Assembly: GCA_022841665.1 (NCBI GenBank)
Contig: JALHRB010000003.1
Span: 1-64,000 of the forward strand
Direction: 5' to 3'
DNA length: 64,000 nt
From: Pseudolabrys sp.
GTDB lineage: Bacteria > Pseudomonadota > Alphaproteobacteria > Rhizobiales > Xanthobacteraceae
The translations under genes were made by a program, and so were the position numbers. A model generated the notes under the pieces. The model was not told where the DNA came from, ran no database searches, and saw nothing but the letters and a program-made list of their open reading frames with translations. Below are positions 7,379 through 15,503 of the stretch, in pieces. Position 1 is the stretch's first letter, and every line of letters begins with the position of its first letter.

Positions 7379-8432
7379 GCTGCTCCCCCATCCAGTCCGC
7401 GCTTTGCGAACGCCAGCGATAGGCGCGGTTGGTGGCGATGTGGTTGCCGTCCTCGACGATCATCAATTCGACCGGGCCCTTGGCTTCGCGGGCGAGGCGC
7501 TCGGCGTCGGCGGCCGGCACGATACGGTCGAGCCGGCCGTTCACGATGAACAGCGGGCAGGTGATGTTGTGCGCGATGCCCTCCAGCGACAGCGTGTTGG
7601 CGTTCTGGCGCGCTTGCGTCTCGCTCTTGGCGTGGCTGCGCGCGGTGAAGGCCTCGCGCGTCAGCTCCGGCAGGTTGTCCCAGTTGGCGCCCCAGTTGAA
7701 CGGGCCGCCGAGCGCGATGCAGGCCTTGATGCGCTTCTCGAACGCGGCGGCGCGCGGCGCGTAGTAGCCGCCTAGGCTCACGCCCCACATGCCGATGCGC
7801 GCGGTGTCGAGGTCGCCGCGCTTTTCGATGTAATCGATGACGGCTTTGACGGCCACCTCGTAGTCGCCGCGGATGGCGAAGTCGTATTGCCCTTCGCCCT
7901 GGCCGGGGCCGTCGAAAATCAAGGTCGCCATGCCGCGCGCGAGGAACGGCGCCTCGTAGGCGTCGCCTTCCTCCTTGGTCGAGTCGAGGCCGACCGCCAT
8001 CACCACCACCGGCGGCTTCGTGATGCCGGCCGGCTTGCGCAAAATGCCGGCGAGCGTCTTGCCATGATAGGGGATATCGACACGCTCGCCCGGCGGCCGC
8101 AGATAAGGCAGCGCCGCCTGCCGGCATTCGATCTGCTTCTTGTGCGCGGCCTTCATCTGGCCCATGTCGCGCGTGAACAGAAACGATGCGAAGTGATAGT
8201 AGACGCCGGCGCGCTGCAGGCATTCGGCGGCGGTGAGGGTGCGCTTCTTCGCTAGCGCCTCGCGGCCGAGCTCTTCGTGATGCGCGGCGCGCTCGCTCCA
8301 GACGCGGCACCAGTCGTTGTACGACGCCATCTTGGCGGTCAGCTCTTCGAAGTCGGTGAGCACCACGCCGTTGGCGACAAAGCGCGGGCCCCAATGCGCG
8401 ATCGCGGCCTTGAGCTGCGGGTCGGATGTCAT
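7371..8432 (-). CDS. Alpha/beta hydrolase, DUF1100/2,6-dihydroxypseudooxynicotine hydrolase-like
   Basis: A 353-residue serine hydrolase with a long helical N-terminal domain (about 1-115) before the catalytic core. The nucleophile elbow is GVSLGG with Ser219. The acid is probably Asp302 in NGRLDRIVP and the base His331 in DGNHIATN. The cap-first layout and the DGPGQGEGQYD segment match the family of FrsA/DUF1100 proteins and 2,6-dihydroxypseudooxynicotine hydrolase, a C-C bond hydrolase of nicotine breakdown. It lies downstream of the ABC transporter genes on the same strand, separated by a palindromic element. Hydrolysis of an imported ester, amide or diketone compound is inferred. The substrate is unknown. 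Confidence 0.8.
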   Translation of the reverse strand: MTSDPQLKAAIAHWGPRFVANGVVLTDFEELTAKMASYNDWCRVWSERAAHHEELGREALAKKRTLTAAECLQRAGVYYHFASFLFTRDMGQMKAAHKKQIECRQAALPYLRPPGERVDIPYHGKTLAGILRKPAGITKPPVVVMAVGLDSTKEEGDAYEAPFLARGMATLIFDGPGQGEGQYDFAIRGDYEVAVKAVIDYIEKRGDLDTARIGMWGVSLGGYYAPRAAAFEKRIKACIALGGPFNWGANWDNLPELTREAFTARSHAKSETQARQNANTLSLEGIAHNITCPLFIVNGRLDRIVPAADAERLAREAKGPVELMIVEDGNHIATNRAYRWRSQSADWMGEQLK

Positions 8433-8470
8433 TGTCCAATCCTGTTGGTGAGGTCAGCCTTTACCCGTTC

Positions 8471-8523
8471 GTCCCCGCGAAAGCGGGGACCCAGCGCTGG
8501 ATTCCCGCTTGCGCGGGAATGAA
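8471..8523. repeat. Short class II palindromic element
   Basis: GTCCCCGCGAAAGCGGGGAC forms one arm and TTCCCGCTTGCGCGGGAA the other, joined by CCAGCGCTGGA. It lies between the hydrolase gene and the permease gene. Confidence 0.85.
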
Positions 8524-8557
8524 CGGAGTATGTTGTGCGAAAGGTCTCTCATTTTAT

Positions 8558-9382
8558 TCATCCGCCGCGCTCGTCGCGCCGGTACCAGGGCATGAAACGG
8601 CGCGTCATCCACTGCACCAGCAGTTCGAAGGCGACGCCGAAAGCGGCGAGCAGCAGCACGCCGACGAAGGCCTCGCTGTGCTTGTAGGAGCGCGAATTGT
8701 AGAGGATGAAATAGCCGAGCCCGCCGACCGACAGGAAGAACTCCGCCACCACCGCGCCGATCAGCGCGCGTCCGGCGGCCAGCCGGAAGCCGGCGAGCAG
8801 ATAGGGCATCGACGACGGCAGTACGATGCCGGTCAGCATGCTCAGGCGGCCGGCGCGGAACGAGCGCGCCACCTCCATGTATTCGCGCGGCACCGAGCGG
8901 GCGCCGTCAGCGACGTTGATGATGATGGAAAAGATGGCGGCGAAGATGATGGTGGCGACGCGCGTGCCGCTCGAATAGCCGAACCAGAGCGAGAACAGCG
9001 GCAGCACCACGATCATGGGGACGGCGTAGAAGCCGTTGACGTAGTGGCGGACGGCGCGCTCGGCCAGCGGGCTGCGGCCCATCATCAGGCCGATGACGGT
9101 GCCGAAGAAGAGCGCCACCGCGAGCCCCTGCGCCACCGCGGCGAGCGTCGCGCCGGTGGCGGCGAGGAAGGCGGGATCGGCGATCACGCGCGGGACGGCA
9201 AGCGCCACCGTGCTCGGCTTGGCGACATAAGCCGGCGCCAGCGCGCGCACGATGAATTCCCAGGCGAGCAGGATGACGACGCCGGTGATCAAGCGCGGCA
9301 GGAACGCGGCCGGCAGCCAGACGTGTTTGGCTTCGGGCTTGACCGCAGGCGGCGCGGCGGAGGTGACGGCGGACTGGGACAT
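8558..9382 (-). CDS. ABC transporter permease (NitT/TauT/SsuC type)
   Basis: A 274-residue inner-membrane permease with about six membrane segments and the binding-protein-dependent transport signature around EYMEVARSFRAGRLSMLTGIVLP, the EAA loop that contacts the ATPase. The N-terminal cytoplasmic extension is Ala/Pro-rich. Its ATG directly follows the stop codon of the upstream permease gene, so translation is coupled. With the second permease, the binding protein and the ATPase upstream it makes a complete importer of the class that takes up nitrate, taurine, alkanesulfonates or thiamine precursors. The two unlike permeases probably form a heterodimer. Confidence 0.88.
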   Translation of the reverse strand: MSQSAVTSAAPPAVKPEAKHVWLPAAFLPRLITGVVILLAWEFIVRALAPAYVAKPSTVALAVPRVIADPAFLAATGATLAAVAQGLAVALFFGTVIGLMMGRSPLAERAVRHYVNGFYAVPMIVVLPLFSLWFGYSSGTRVATIIFAAIFSIIINVADGARSVPREYMEVARSFRAGRLSMLTGIVLPSSMPYLLAGFRLAAGRALIGAVVAEFFLSVGGLGYFILYNSRSYKHSEAFVGVLLLAAFGVAFELLVQWMTRRFMPWYRRDERGG

Positions 9383-10132
9383 CTATTGTCTCCAGCGCGC
9401 GAAGTGCTGCTCGACCGCCAGGCCGAGCCGCATCAGGCCGACGCCGATCAGCCCGATGACGAAGATCGAGGCGAACACGCCGCCGGTGTCGAAATTCTGC
9501 GAGGCGCCCATGATGAGCTGGCCGAGCCCGGTCGACGACAGGAAGAACTCCGCCGCCACCATGCCGACCAGCGCGCGGCCGATCGACTGGCGCACGCCGG
9601 TCATCGTGTAGGGCAAGGTGTAGGGCAGCATCACCTCGCGCCAGAGCGCCCACTCGCTCGAGCGGTAGGACTTCGCCACCTCGATCAGCTCGGGCTTGAT
9701 GCTGCGCGCGCCTTCCACCGTGTTGTAGAGCACCGGGAACACCGCGAACAGGAACACCACCAGCACCTTGGGCGCGAAGCCGAAGCCCATGATCGACAGG
9801 ATGAAGGGGATGAGCGCCACCATCGGCGTGGCGTAGAGCACCATGATGTAGGGCTCGACGCCGATGCGCAGCACGCGCACGCGCGCGAGCAGCATGCCGA
9901 GCGGCGCGCCGACGAGGAGAGAAAGCGCAAAGCCGGTGAGGAAGAGCTGCGCGGAATCGAGGAACTGGACGATGAACTGGCCGCCGGTGACGAGCTGCCA
10001 GAAGCGCACCATGGTGGTCGAGAACGGCACCATGAAGGCCGCGCTGGAGGCACGCCCGGCGATCTCCCAGATGGCGAGGCCTACGGCGATGCTGATCCAG
10101 AACGGCGCGTGGCGGCGGAGACTTGCTTGCAC
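9383..10132 (-). CDS. ABC transporter permease (NitT/TauT type), second subunit
   Basis: A 249-residue polytopic protein with about six membrane segments and an EAA loop in ELIEVAKSYRSSEWALWREVMLP. It resembles the adjoining permease in layout (VAAEFFLSSTGLGQLI against VVAEFFLSVGGLGYFI), which suggests an old duplication producing a heterodimeric channel. Its stop codon touches the start codon of the next gene. A class III palindromic element separates it from the binding-protein gene, so expression of the permeases may be lowered relative to the binding protein if the element acts as a hairpin in the mRNA. Confidence 0.88.
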   Translation of the reverse strand: MQASLRRHAPFWISIAVGLAIWEIAGRASSAAFMVPFSTTMVRFWQLVTGGQFIVQFLDSAQLFLTGFALSLLVGAPLGMLLARVRVLRIGVEPYIMVLYATPMVALIPFILSIMGFGFAPKVLVVFLFAVFPVLYNTVEGARSIKPELIEVAKSYRSSEWALWREVMLPYTLPYTMTGVRQSIGRALVGMVAAEFFLSSTGLGQLIMGASQNFDTGGVFASIFVIGLIGVGLMRLGLAVEQHFARWRQ

Positions 10133-10177
10133 GTGGGATTACTCGGTTGAGACCGGCGGTGCCGCGAATTCAGCAGG

Positions 10178-10291
10178 ACTCCCTCTCCCCGTTGGGGAGA
10201 GGGTTGAGGTGAGGGGGGTCATGACTCTCGGAGTTTGCAACCCCTCACCCGGCGCACTTCGTGCGCCGACCTCTCCCTATGGGAGAGGTGA
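10178..10291. repeat. Class III palindromic element (CCCTCTCCCC type)
   Basis: Left arm CCCTCTCCCCGTTGGGGAGAGGG and right arm ACCTCTCCCTATGGGAGAGGT are each hairpins. The centre holds a GGCGCACTTCGTGCGCC hairpin, and AGGTGAGGGG pairs with CCCCTCACC. The element lies inside the ABC operon between the binding-protein and permease genes. A relative of it is found inside leuS. Confidence 0.85.
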
Positions 10292-10318
10292 AGCGCGAAT
10301 TCTGCCCGCAAATCGCGA

Positions 10319-11317
10319 TCACTTCACCATCGCGTTGGCGTCTTTCCAGACGCCGCCGTCGACCAGCGCGTCGTAGGTCACCGGCTGCTTGTCCGGGTTG
10401 ATGGCGCCGATCTTCTTCATCAGCGCGGCGGTGGCCTCGAGCTTGTTGCGCGGCAGGCCGTCGTCCTTCACCGCCCAGAAGTCGATGGCGAGGAATTCCT
10501 TGAGCGCCGCCTTGGTGACGTTCTTGTCGTAGCCGGTGATGGTGGCGATCTGCGCCACGGTGTCGGCGTTCTTCGGGTCCTGCATGAAGCGCGCGGCCTC
10601 GATCATGCCGGCGAGCGTGCGCACGACGGCGTCGCGGTTCTTGGCGAGGTTGTCCTTGCGCACCACCAGCATCAGGTAGTGGCTGGTCGGGTTGGTGTTT
10701 TTCATCGCCAGCAGGACGTGCAGCTTCTTGCCCTGCGCCTCGATGGCGGCGAGGTCGTCGAGGTGCAGCACCGCATAGTTCAGGCGGCCGGCGATCATCG
10801 CCGGGCCGGCGCCCGAGCCGAGCGCGACTTGCTTGGTGTCCTCGATCTTCATGCCGGGGCAGCCGGCCAGCATCGAGCGCAGCGCCACCGAGCGGGCACC
10901 GCCGACCGAGTCGACGCCGACGTCCTGGCCGACCAGGTCCTTGCAGGTCTTGTTGGCCTGGGTGGTGCCGATCACCCAGTCGGGATTGGGCATGCCGTAG
11001 ATCGCCACCAGCGGCACGCCGGCGTTGGAAATCTGGTTGATCACCGGCGGCGTCGGCGACCACGACATGTCGACGTCGCCGGCGACCACGGCGCGCGCGG
11101 CCGCAGTGCCATTGTCGAACGGGCGGATTTCGACGTTGGCGCCGTGCTTCTTGAAGAAGCCCTGCTTCTCGGCGACGAAGGCGACGGTGACCGAATAGAT
11201 CGGCGGGATGCCGGGGATCGCGATCGTGATCTTCTTGTCCTGCGCCGCGACCGGCCCGGCCAGCGCAGCGGCCATCAGCGCGCCAGCGGCTATCAGCGTG
11301 ACGTGTCTGCGGATCAT
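10319..11317 (-). CDS. ABC transporter substrate-binding protein (NMT1/SsuA-like)
   Basis: A 332-residue periplasmic binding protein. The chosen ATG at 11317 follows a GGGAGG site and begins a signal peptide, MIRRHVTLIAAGALMAAALA, with probable cleavage after AGPVAAQ. The mature part starts KKITIAIPGIPP and contains KQGFFKKHGANVEIRPF and RAVVAGDVDMSW, the pattern of NMT1/THI5-like and aliphatic sulfonate-binding proteins. Four cysteines (two after NKTCKDL and in LAGCPGM) could form a disulfide. It is the second gene of an operon after the ATPase. The nearby lyase and hydrolase genes suggest that the cargo is a carbon or nitrogen source, but the ligand is not predictable. Confidence 0.85.
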   Translation of the reverse strand: MIRRHVTLIAAGALMAAALAGPVAAQDKKITIAIPGIPPIYSVTVAFVAEKQGFFKKHGANVEIRPFDNGTAAARAVVAGDVDMSWSPTPPVINQISNAGVPLVAIYGMPNPDWVIGTTQANKTCKDLVGQDVGVDSVGGARSVALRSMLAGCPGMKIEDTKQVALGSGAGPAMIAGRLNYAVLHLDDLAAIEAQGKKLHVLLAMKNTNPTSHYLMLVVRKDNLAKNRDAVVRTLAGMIEAARFMQDPKNADTVAQIATITGYDKNVTKAALKEFLAIDFWAVKDDGLPRNKLEATAALMKKIGAINPDKQPVTYDALVDGGVWKDANAMVK

Positions 11318-11346
11318 GAAATCCTCCCTCTGATTTGTTTCGTTGT

Positions 11347-12186
11347 TCAGCGTTCGAGCACGAATTCGGCCTCGCGCGCCTCGCGCATCAGGGTGCCCCA
11401 CACGCGCTCGCGCAGTTCGGCAAAGCGCGGCTCGCGCAGCGTGTCGCGCGTGCGCGGGTGCGGCAGGTCGATGGTGATGGTCTCGTGGATGCTCGATGGC
11501 CGGCCCTTGAGCACGATGACGCGGTGGCCGAGCAGCACGGCTTCTTCAATGGAGTGGGTGACGAAGATCATCGCGGTCGGGCGCTCTTCCCAGATGCGCA
11601 GCAACTCGAATTGCAGGATCTCGCGCGTCTGCGCGTCCACCGCCGCGAAAGGCTCGTCCATCAGCAGCACGTTCGGCTCAACCGCAAGCGCGCGGGCGAG
11701 ACCGCAGCGCTGCTGCATGCCGCCCGACATCTGGTAGGGGAAGGCCTTCTCGAAGCCGGAGAGGCCGACCAGCTTGATGAACTCCGGCACCTTGCGCTCG
11801 ACGTCGGCCTTGGAGGCGCCGGCCATGCGCAGGCCGTAGGCGACGTTCTCGTACACCGTCTTCCACGGAAACAGGCCGAAGTGCTGGAACACCATGGCGA
11901 CGCCGGCGATCGGCTCGGTCACGATCTCGCGGCCGACGCGGATTTCGCCGGCATCGTGCGGCAGCAGCCCGTCGATGCAGCGCAGGAGCGTGGTCTTGCC
12001 GCAGCCGGACGGGCCGACGATGGCGACGATCTCGCGCTCGCCGACGTCGAAGTCGATGTTGCGGAAAACTTCAAGCGCGCCGTAATGCTTGCCGAGGCCG
12101 CGCACGCGGATGCGCGGTTCGCCGCCGGAAGCCATGACCGTCGAAGAATCGGCGGAACTCGTGCGCAGTTCGGGCATCGGCATCAT
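11347..12186 (-). CDS. ABC transporter ATP-binding protein (TauB/SsuB type)
   Basis: The nucleotide-binding subunit of the importer encoded just downstream. It has Walker A GPSGCGKTT, a Q-loop in MVFQHFGLFPWKT, the signature MSGGMQQR, Walker B NVLLMDEPF and the H-loop FVTHSIEEA, all in the expected order. The reading frame stays open for 54 further codons upstream, but these are Arg/Lys-rich and lack an RBS. The GGGAGGG just before 12186 supports a start at one of the clustered ATGs at 12186, 12183 or 12177. The protein is about 279 residues, normal for this class. It is the first gene of the operon ATPase - binding protein - permease - permease. Confidence 0.9.
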   Translation of the reverse strand: MMPMPELRTSSADSSTVMASGGEPRIRVRGLGKHYGALEVFRNIDFDVGEREIVAIVGPSGCGKTTLLRCIDGLLPHDAGEIRVGREIVTEPIAGVAMVFQHFGLFPWKTVYENVAYGLRMAGASKADVERKVPEFIKLVGLSGFEKAFPYQMSGGMQQRCGLARALAVEPNVLLMDEPFAAVDAQTREILQFELLRIWEERPTAMIFVTHSIEEAVLLGHRVIVLKGRPSSIHETITIDLPHPRTRDTLREPRFAELRERVWGTLMREAREAEFVLER

Positions 12187-12585
12187 CCCTCCCGGATCGT
12201 CTCGTTTTGGCGCATCGTCGACGATGCCGCCTTTTTGTTGGCCGGCATGTTGCCGCAACGGCGCGGTCTGGGCAACGCCAGAAGCGGTCCGGGTAACCTT
12301 GCTTTTTCCTTGCTTTGTTCGCCGGGCGCGGTCCCGGCCCGCCGGCACGCGCTTTTGCGAAGGCCGCGCGTGGGCAAGGGCGCCGGATTGTTTAACGGCC
12401 GGCCGCCTGTGCGTGCGGCCATCCGCGGCACGGTGACCGAAATTAAACGCTGTCGTTTCAGATGCTCTTCAGCATAGAGCGAATTGCACAGATCATTTTA
12501 GCAATTCAATACTACCTCGCCTCCTAGTGTCGGCGCGAACGAACCCGAGCCGAATTCGGGTTCCCCAGGACCGGAAAAAAGCGCC
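12187..12585. other. Divergent intergenic region between the ABC operon and the pilus operon
   Basis: About 400 bases without a credible gene. It must hold the promoter of the ABC operon (leftward) and of cpaB (rightward). The segment 12440-12535 is clearly less GC-rich than its surroundings and holds the inverted repeat described separately. I looked for a Flp-type pilin ORF and found none. Confidence 0.6.
12481..12507. promoter_or_regulatory. Candidate operator upstream of cpaB
   Basis: GAATTGC at 12481-12487 and GCAATTC at 12501-12507 form a perfect 7-bp inverted repeat with a 13-base AT-rich centre, giving half-site centres 20 bases (about two helix turns) apart. It lies about 80 bases before the cpaB start in an AT-rich patch. 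A regulator site or part of the promoter is plausible. Confidence 0.35.
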
Positions 12586-13440
12586 GTGCGTGCCAGCACC
12601 ATCGTGATGATCGGCTTTGCCGTCGTGTTCGGCCTGCTCGCGGTTTTCATCGCGCAGATCTGGCTGAACAATCAGGCGAGCCTGCGCGCGAACATGCAAG
12701 CGCCCAAGAGCGAAGCGCCGACCAAGACCATCGTCGTCGCCAAGCAGCCGCTGCGCTTCGCCACCGAACTCAACGCCGCGATGCTGAAGGAAGTGACCTG
12801 GGCCGCCGATGCCGTGCCGGCCGGCGCCTTCGCCAAGATTTCCGACATCCTCGCGGGCGGCCGCCGCGTCGTGCTCGCCGCCATCGAAGAGAACGAGCCG
12901 GTGCTGTCGCTCAAGATCACCGGCGCCGGCCAGCGCGCCACGCTGTCGGCGCTGGTCAAGCCCGGCATGAAGGCCGTCACCATCCGCGTCAACGACGTCG
13001 AAGGCGTCGGCGGCTTCGTGCTGCCGGGCGACCATGTCGACGTCGTGCTCACGCGCCAGATCGACAAGAGCCAGGCCACCAACGACGTCGTGCTGCAGAA
13101 CACGCGCGTGCTGGCGGTCGACCAGAGCGCCGACGAGCGCACCGCCAAGGCGGCGGTGGCGAAGTCCGTCACGCTCGAAGTGGACACCGTCGACGCGCAG
13201 AAAATCTGGCTGGCCTCCTCGGTCGGCAGCCTCTCGCTGCTGCTGCGCAAGGCCGGCGAAACCGCGCAGGAAAAGACGCGGAAGATCACGCTGAAGGATT
13301 TGACGGAAGGCGTCGTCGCCGACGCCAAGGCCGCCACCACCCGCGTGGTGGTGACGCGCGCGTCGGCGAAGCAGGAATACACCGTGCCGGTCGAAGGACC
13401 GCGCCTCGCGGAAACCGCTCAGAAGGAGGTCGCCCGCTGA
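12586..13440 (+). CDS. cpaB: Tad pilus assembly protein CpaB/RcpC
   Basis: A 284-residue protein of the CpaB/RcpC family. An N-terminal membrane segment or uncleaved signal (about residues 5-25, VMIGFAVVFGLLAVFIAQIW) is followed by a SAF-type domain (about 45-110, with TIVVAKQPLRFATEL and DILAGGRRVVLAAIEENEPV) and the RcpC-like domain around VKPGMKAVTIRVNDVEGVGG. In Tad systems it is a periplasmic component that works with the secretin. The start is GTG at 12586, with only a weak AGGA upstream. It is the first gene of the rightward pilus operon, and the secretin gene follows closely. Confidence 0.92.
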   Translation: MRASTIVMIGFAVVFGLLAVFIAQIWLNNQASLRANMQAPKSEAPTKTIVVAKQPLRFATELNAAMLKEVTWAADAVPAGAFAKISDILAGGRRVVLAAIEENEPVLSLKITGAGQRATLSALVKPGMKAVTIRVNDVEGVGGFVLPGDHVDVVLTRQIDKSQATNDVVLQNTRVLAVDQSADERTAKAAVAKSVTLEVDTVDAQKIWLASSVGSLSLLLRKAGETAQEKTRKITLKDLTEGVVADAKAATTRVVVTRASAKQEYTVPVEGPRLAETAQKEVAR

Positions 13441-13475
13441 GGCGGGCGTTGGGGTTAAATCGGGGGAGTTGCGTC

Positions 13476-15074
13476 GTGAACAACAATAATCAACCGACCG
13501 CCGGCTTCCGCTGGCGGCATGCGGACAGGACCCCGCGCGGCTCATGGCTGCGCGACGTCGCGGTGGCCTTGGCGGTTGCGATCGCCATCGGCCTCCTCGG
13601 CATGGCCGGCATGGCCCGCGCCGCCGAGCAGCGGACGATCCAGATCGGCGGCAACGCCCGCACCGCCATGGTGACGGTGACCATCGGCAAGTCGCAGGAC
13701 GTGCGCACCGGCTCGAGCTTCGTCGACGTGATGGTCGGCGATCCCGAGATCGCCGACGTCAATCCGCTCACCGACCGCTCGCTGTCGATCCTCGCCAAGA
13801 AGATCGGCACCACCCGCGTGTCGGTCTATGCCGAGGACAAGAAGCTGATCGGCATCTTTGACGTCGAGGTCACCTACGACGTCACGCGCCTGCAGAACGA
13901 ATTGCGCCGCCGCTTCCCCGGCTCGCGCCTGGAGGCGTCCACCGTCAACGGCCGCATCATGCTGTCGGGCGAGGTCGCCGACGCCGCCACGCTCGACAAG
14001 GCGGTGACCATCGCGCGCCAGTTCGGCCCCGAGCTGATCAATTCGGTGTCCGTGATGTCGCCGCAGCAGGTTTTGCTGGAGGTGCGCTTCATCGAGATTT
14101 CGCGCACCGCCGGCCGCGAGCTGGGCGTGCAATGGAACCGCTTCGGCAGCAACAGCCTGGTCAACATCGGCAACCGCACCAACAACCTGCCCGTCACGCC
14201 GAGCGGGAACAACAACTTCAAAAACCCCGGCGTTTCCTCCGGCGGCATCAACGACGACAGCGTGCTACGCTCGGCCGCGGTGGCGGGCGGCGTCATCTCC
14301 GGCGCGTCGCCGTTCGGCTTCCTGATCGGCCGCATGGTGGCGGGCGGCGTGTCCACCGACGTGCTGATCAACGCGCTCGAGCAGAAGGGCGTCGCGCGCA
14401 GCCTTGCCGAGCCCAACCTGGTGGCGCTCTCCGGCGACACCGCGAGCTTCCTGGCCGGCGGCGAGTATCCGATCCCGGTGGCCGGCTCGCTCGGCCAGGT
14501 CAGCGTCACCTACAAGAAATACGGCGTCGGCCTCGCCTTCACGCCGACCGTGCTCGGCCGCGGCGTGATCAACATGAAGATCGAGCCGGAGGTGAGCCAG
14601 ATCGACACCACGCACACGGTCGCGGTCGCGGCCGGCATCTCGGTGCCGGCGCTGATCGTGCGCCGCGCCTCGACCACGGTCGAGCTGCGCGACGGCCAGA
14701 GCTTCGTGATCGGCGGCCTCTTGCAGACCACCAACCAGAATCAGATCGAGCAGTTGCCGTGGCTCGGCAGCGTGCCGGTGCTGGGCACGCTGTTCTCCTC
14801 GAAGTCGTACCAGAAGAACGAGACGGACTTGGCCATCATCGTTACCCCGCATCTGATTCAGCCGGCGCGGCCCGGCGACAATATCCGGTCGCCGGCCGAC
14901 GACACGCTGCCGCCGAACGACACCGACTTCTTCCTGATGGGCAAGACCGAGGTCACGCGCAAGCAGGCCAAGGCCATGCCGCCGCTCGGCGCGCAGGTAG
15001 CGGCCGCGCAGCCGCCGTTCACCGGTCACATGCTCGACATGCCGAAGGGGGTTTCTAATGCAGCCGTCCAGTAA
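13476..15074 (+). CDS. cpaC: Tad pilus secretin CpaC/RcpA
   Basis: The outer-membrane secretin through which the pilus passes, about 532 residues. A signal peptide runs to about GMARAAEQ. It is followed by a short pilus-type N domain (VDVMVGDPEIADVNPLTDRSLSILAKK), a BON-like domain (RRRFPGSRLEASTVNGRIMLSGEV) and the secretin core (LLEVRFIEISRTAGRELGVQW through VPVLGTLFSSKSYQKNETDLAIIVTPHL). GTG at 13476 with GGGGGA upstream is preferred to the TTG at 13449. The 3' end overlaps the longest reading of the cpaD-like gene. Confidence 0.94.
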   Translation: MNNNNQPTAGFRWRHADRTPRGSWLRDVAVALAVAIAIGLLGMAGMARAAEQRTIQIGGNARTAMVTVTIGKSQDVRTGSSFVDVMVGDPEIADVNPLTDRSLSILAKKIGTTRVSVYAEDKKLIGIFDVEVTYDVTRLQNELRRRFPGSRLEASTVNGRIMLSGEVADAATLDKAVTIARQFGPELINSVSVMSPQQVLLEVRFIEISRTAGRELGVQWNRFGSNSLVNIGNRTNNLPVTPSGNNNFKNPGVSSGGINDDSVLRSAAVAGGVISGASPFGFLIGRMVAGGVSTDVLINALEQKGVARSLAEPNLVALSGDTASFLAGGEYPIPVAGSLGQVSVTYKKYGVGLAFTPTVLGRGVINMKIEPEVSQIDTTHTVAVAAGISVPALIVRRASTTVELRDGQSFVIGGLLQTTNQNQIEQLPWLGSVPVLGTLFSSKSYQKNETDLAIIVTPHLIQPARPGDNIRSPADDTLPPNDTDFFLMGKTEVTRKQAKAMPPLGAQVAAAQPPFTGHMLDMPKGVSNAAVQ

Positions 15075-15100
15075 TCCGTTGACGAACCCTTCTTCCGCTC

Positions 15101-15177
15101 GTCCCCGCGAAAGCGGGGACCCAGGGCGGCTCACGCCGCGGCCAAGGAACTGGATTCCCGCTTACGCGGGAATGAAC
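15101..15177. repeat. Class II palindromic element at the 5' end of the cpaD-like gene
   Basis: Left arm GTCCCCGCGAAAGCGGGGAC, right arm TTCCCGCTTACGCGGGAA. Read in the cpaD frame it would encode RPRESGDPG and NWIPAYAGMNG, a peptide pattern produced by this repeat wherever it falls in frame. Its last bases supply the ATG used as the probable cpaD start. Confidence 0.88.
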
Positions 15178-15498
15178 GGAAAATTGCTCGCGCTCGCCGC
15201 TGCCGCCGGCCTGCTCGCCGGCTGCTCGGAATACACCGACCGCCGCGACCTGATCTCGATCCACGGCGGCAACGCGGTGCAGACCAACAAGGTCACGCAG
15301 ATGATCGATCCGTGGCCGCGCGCCAGCGCCGACCGCAGCATCGCCTATAACGGCGAGGTGATGGAGAGCGCCTATACGCGCTACCGCACCGGCCGCGTCA
15401 CGCCGCCGAACGGCGCCGGCACCTCGGCCACCTATCAGGCGGCGCCGAACAATACGACGCCGGTCGGCCCGACCGTGACGCAGACACCGCCGAAGTGA
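15172..15498 (+). CDS. cpaD: Short CpaD-like pilus lipoprotein
   Basis: From the ATG at 15172 the product has 108 residues and opens with a lipoprotein signal, MNGKLLALAAAAGLLAGC, with lipidated Cys18. The mature region contains DLISIHGGNAVQTNKVTQM and DPWPRASADRSIAYNGEVM, which fits the CpaD-like proteins of rhizobial pilus loci. Full CpaD proteins have about 200 residues or more, so this one is short. A longer reading from 15058 would place the translated palindromic element in front of the signal peptide and spoil lipoprotein export, so the start inside the element is preferred. Position between cpaC and cpaE supports the assignment. Confidence 0.75.
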   Translation: MNGKLLALAAAAGLLAGCSEYTDRRDLISIHGGNAVQTNKVTQMIDPWPRASADRSIAYNGEVMESAYTRYRTGRVTPPNGAGTSATYQAAPNNTTPVGPTVTQTPPK

Positions 15499-15503
15499 GG
15501 CCC

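Noticed and set aside
8426-10150. Long open frame on the + strand over the ABC permease genes
   Set aside because: It reads opposite the permeases through GC-rich third positions, giving His/Arg/Asp/Glu-rich low-complexity protein without domains. Such shadows are common in this GC-rich DNA.
12187-12585. Hidden Flp pilin gene before cpaB
   Set aside because: No short frame with a hydrophobic pilin-like segment and a prepilin cleavage site was found on either strand.
15058-15171. A longer N-terminus for the cpaD-like protein
   Set aside because: The added residues are translated palindromic repeat, and they would place 38 residues before the lipoprotein signal peptide.
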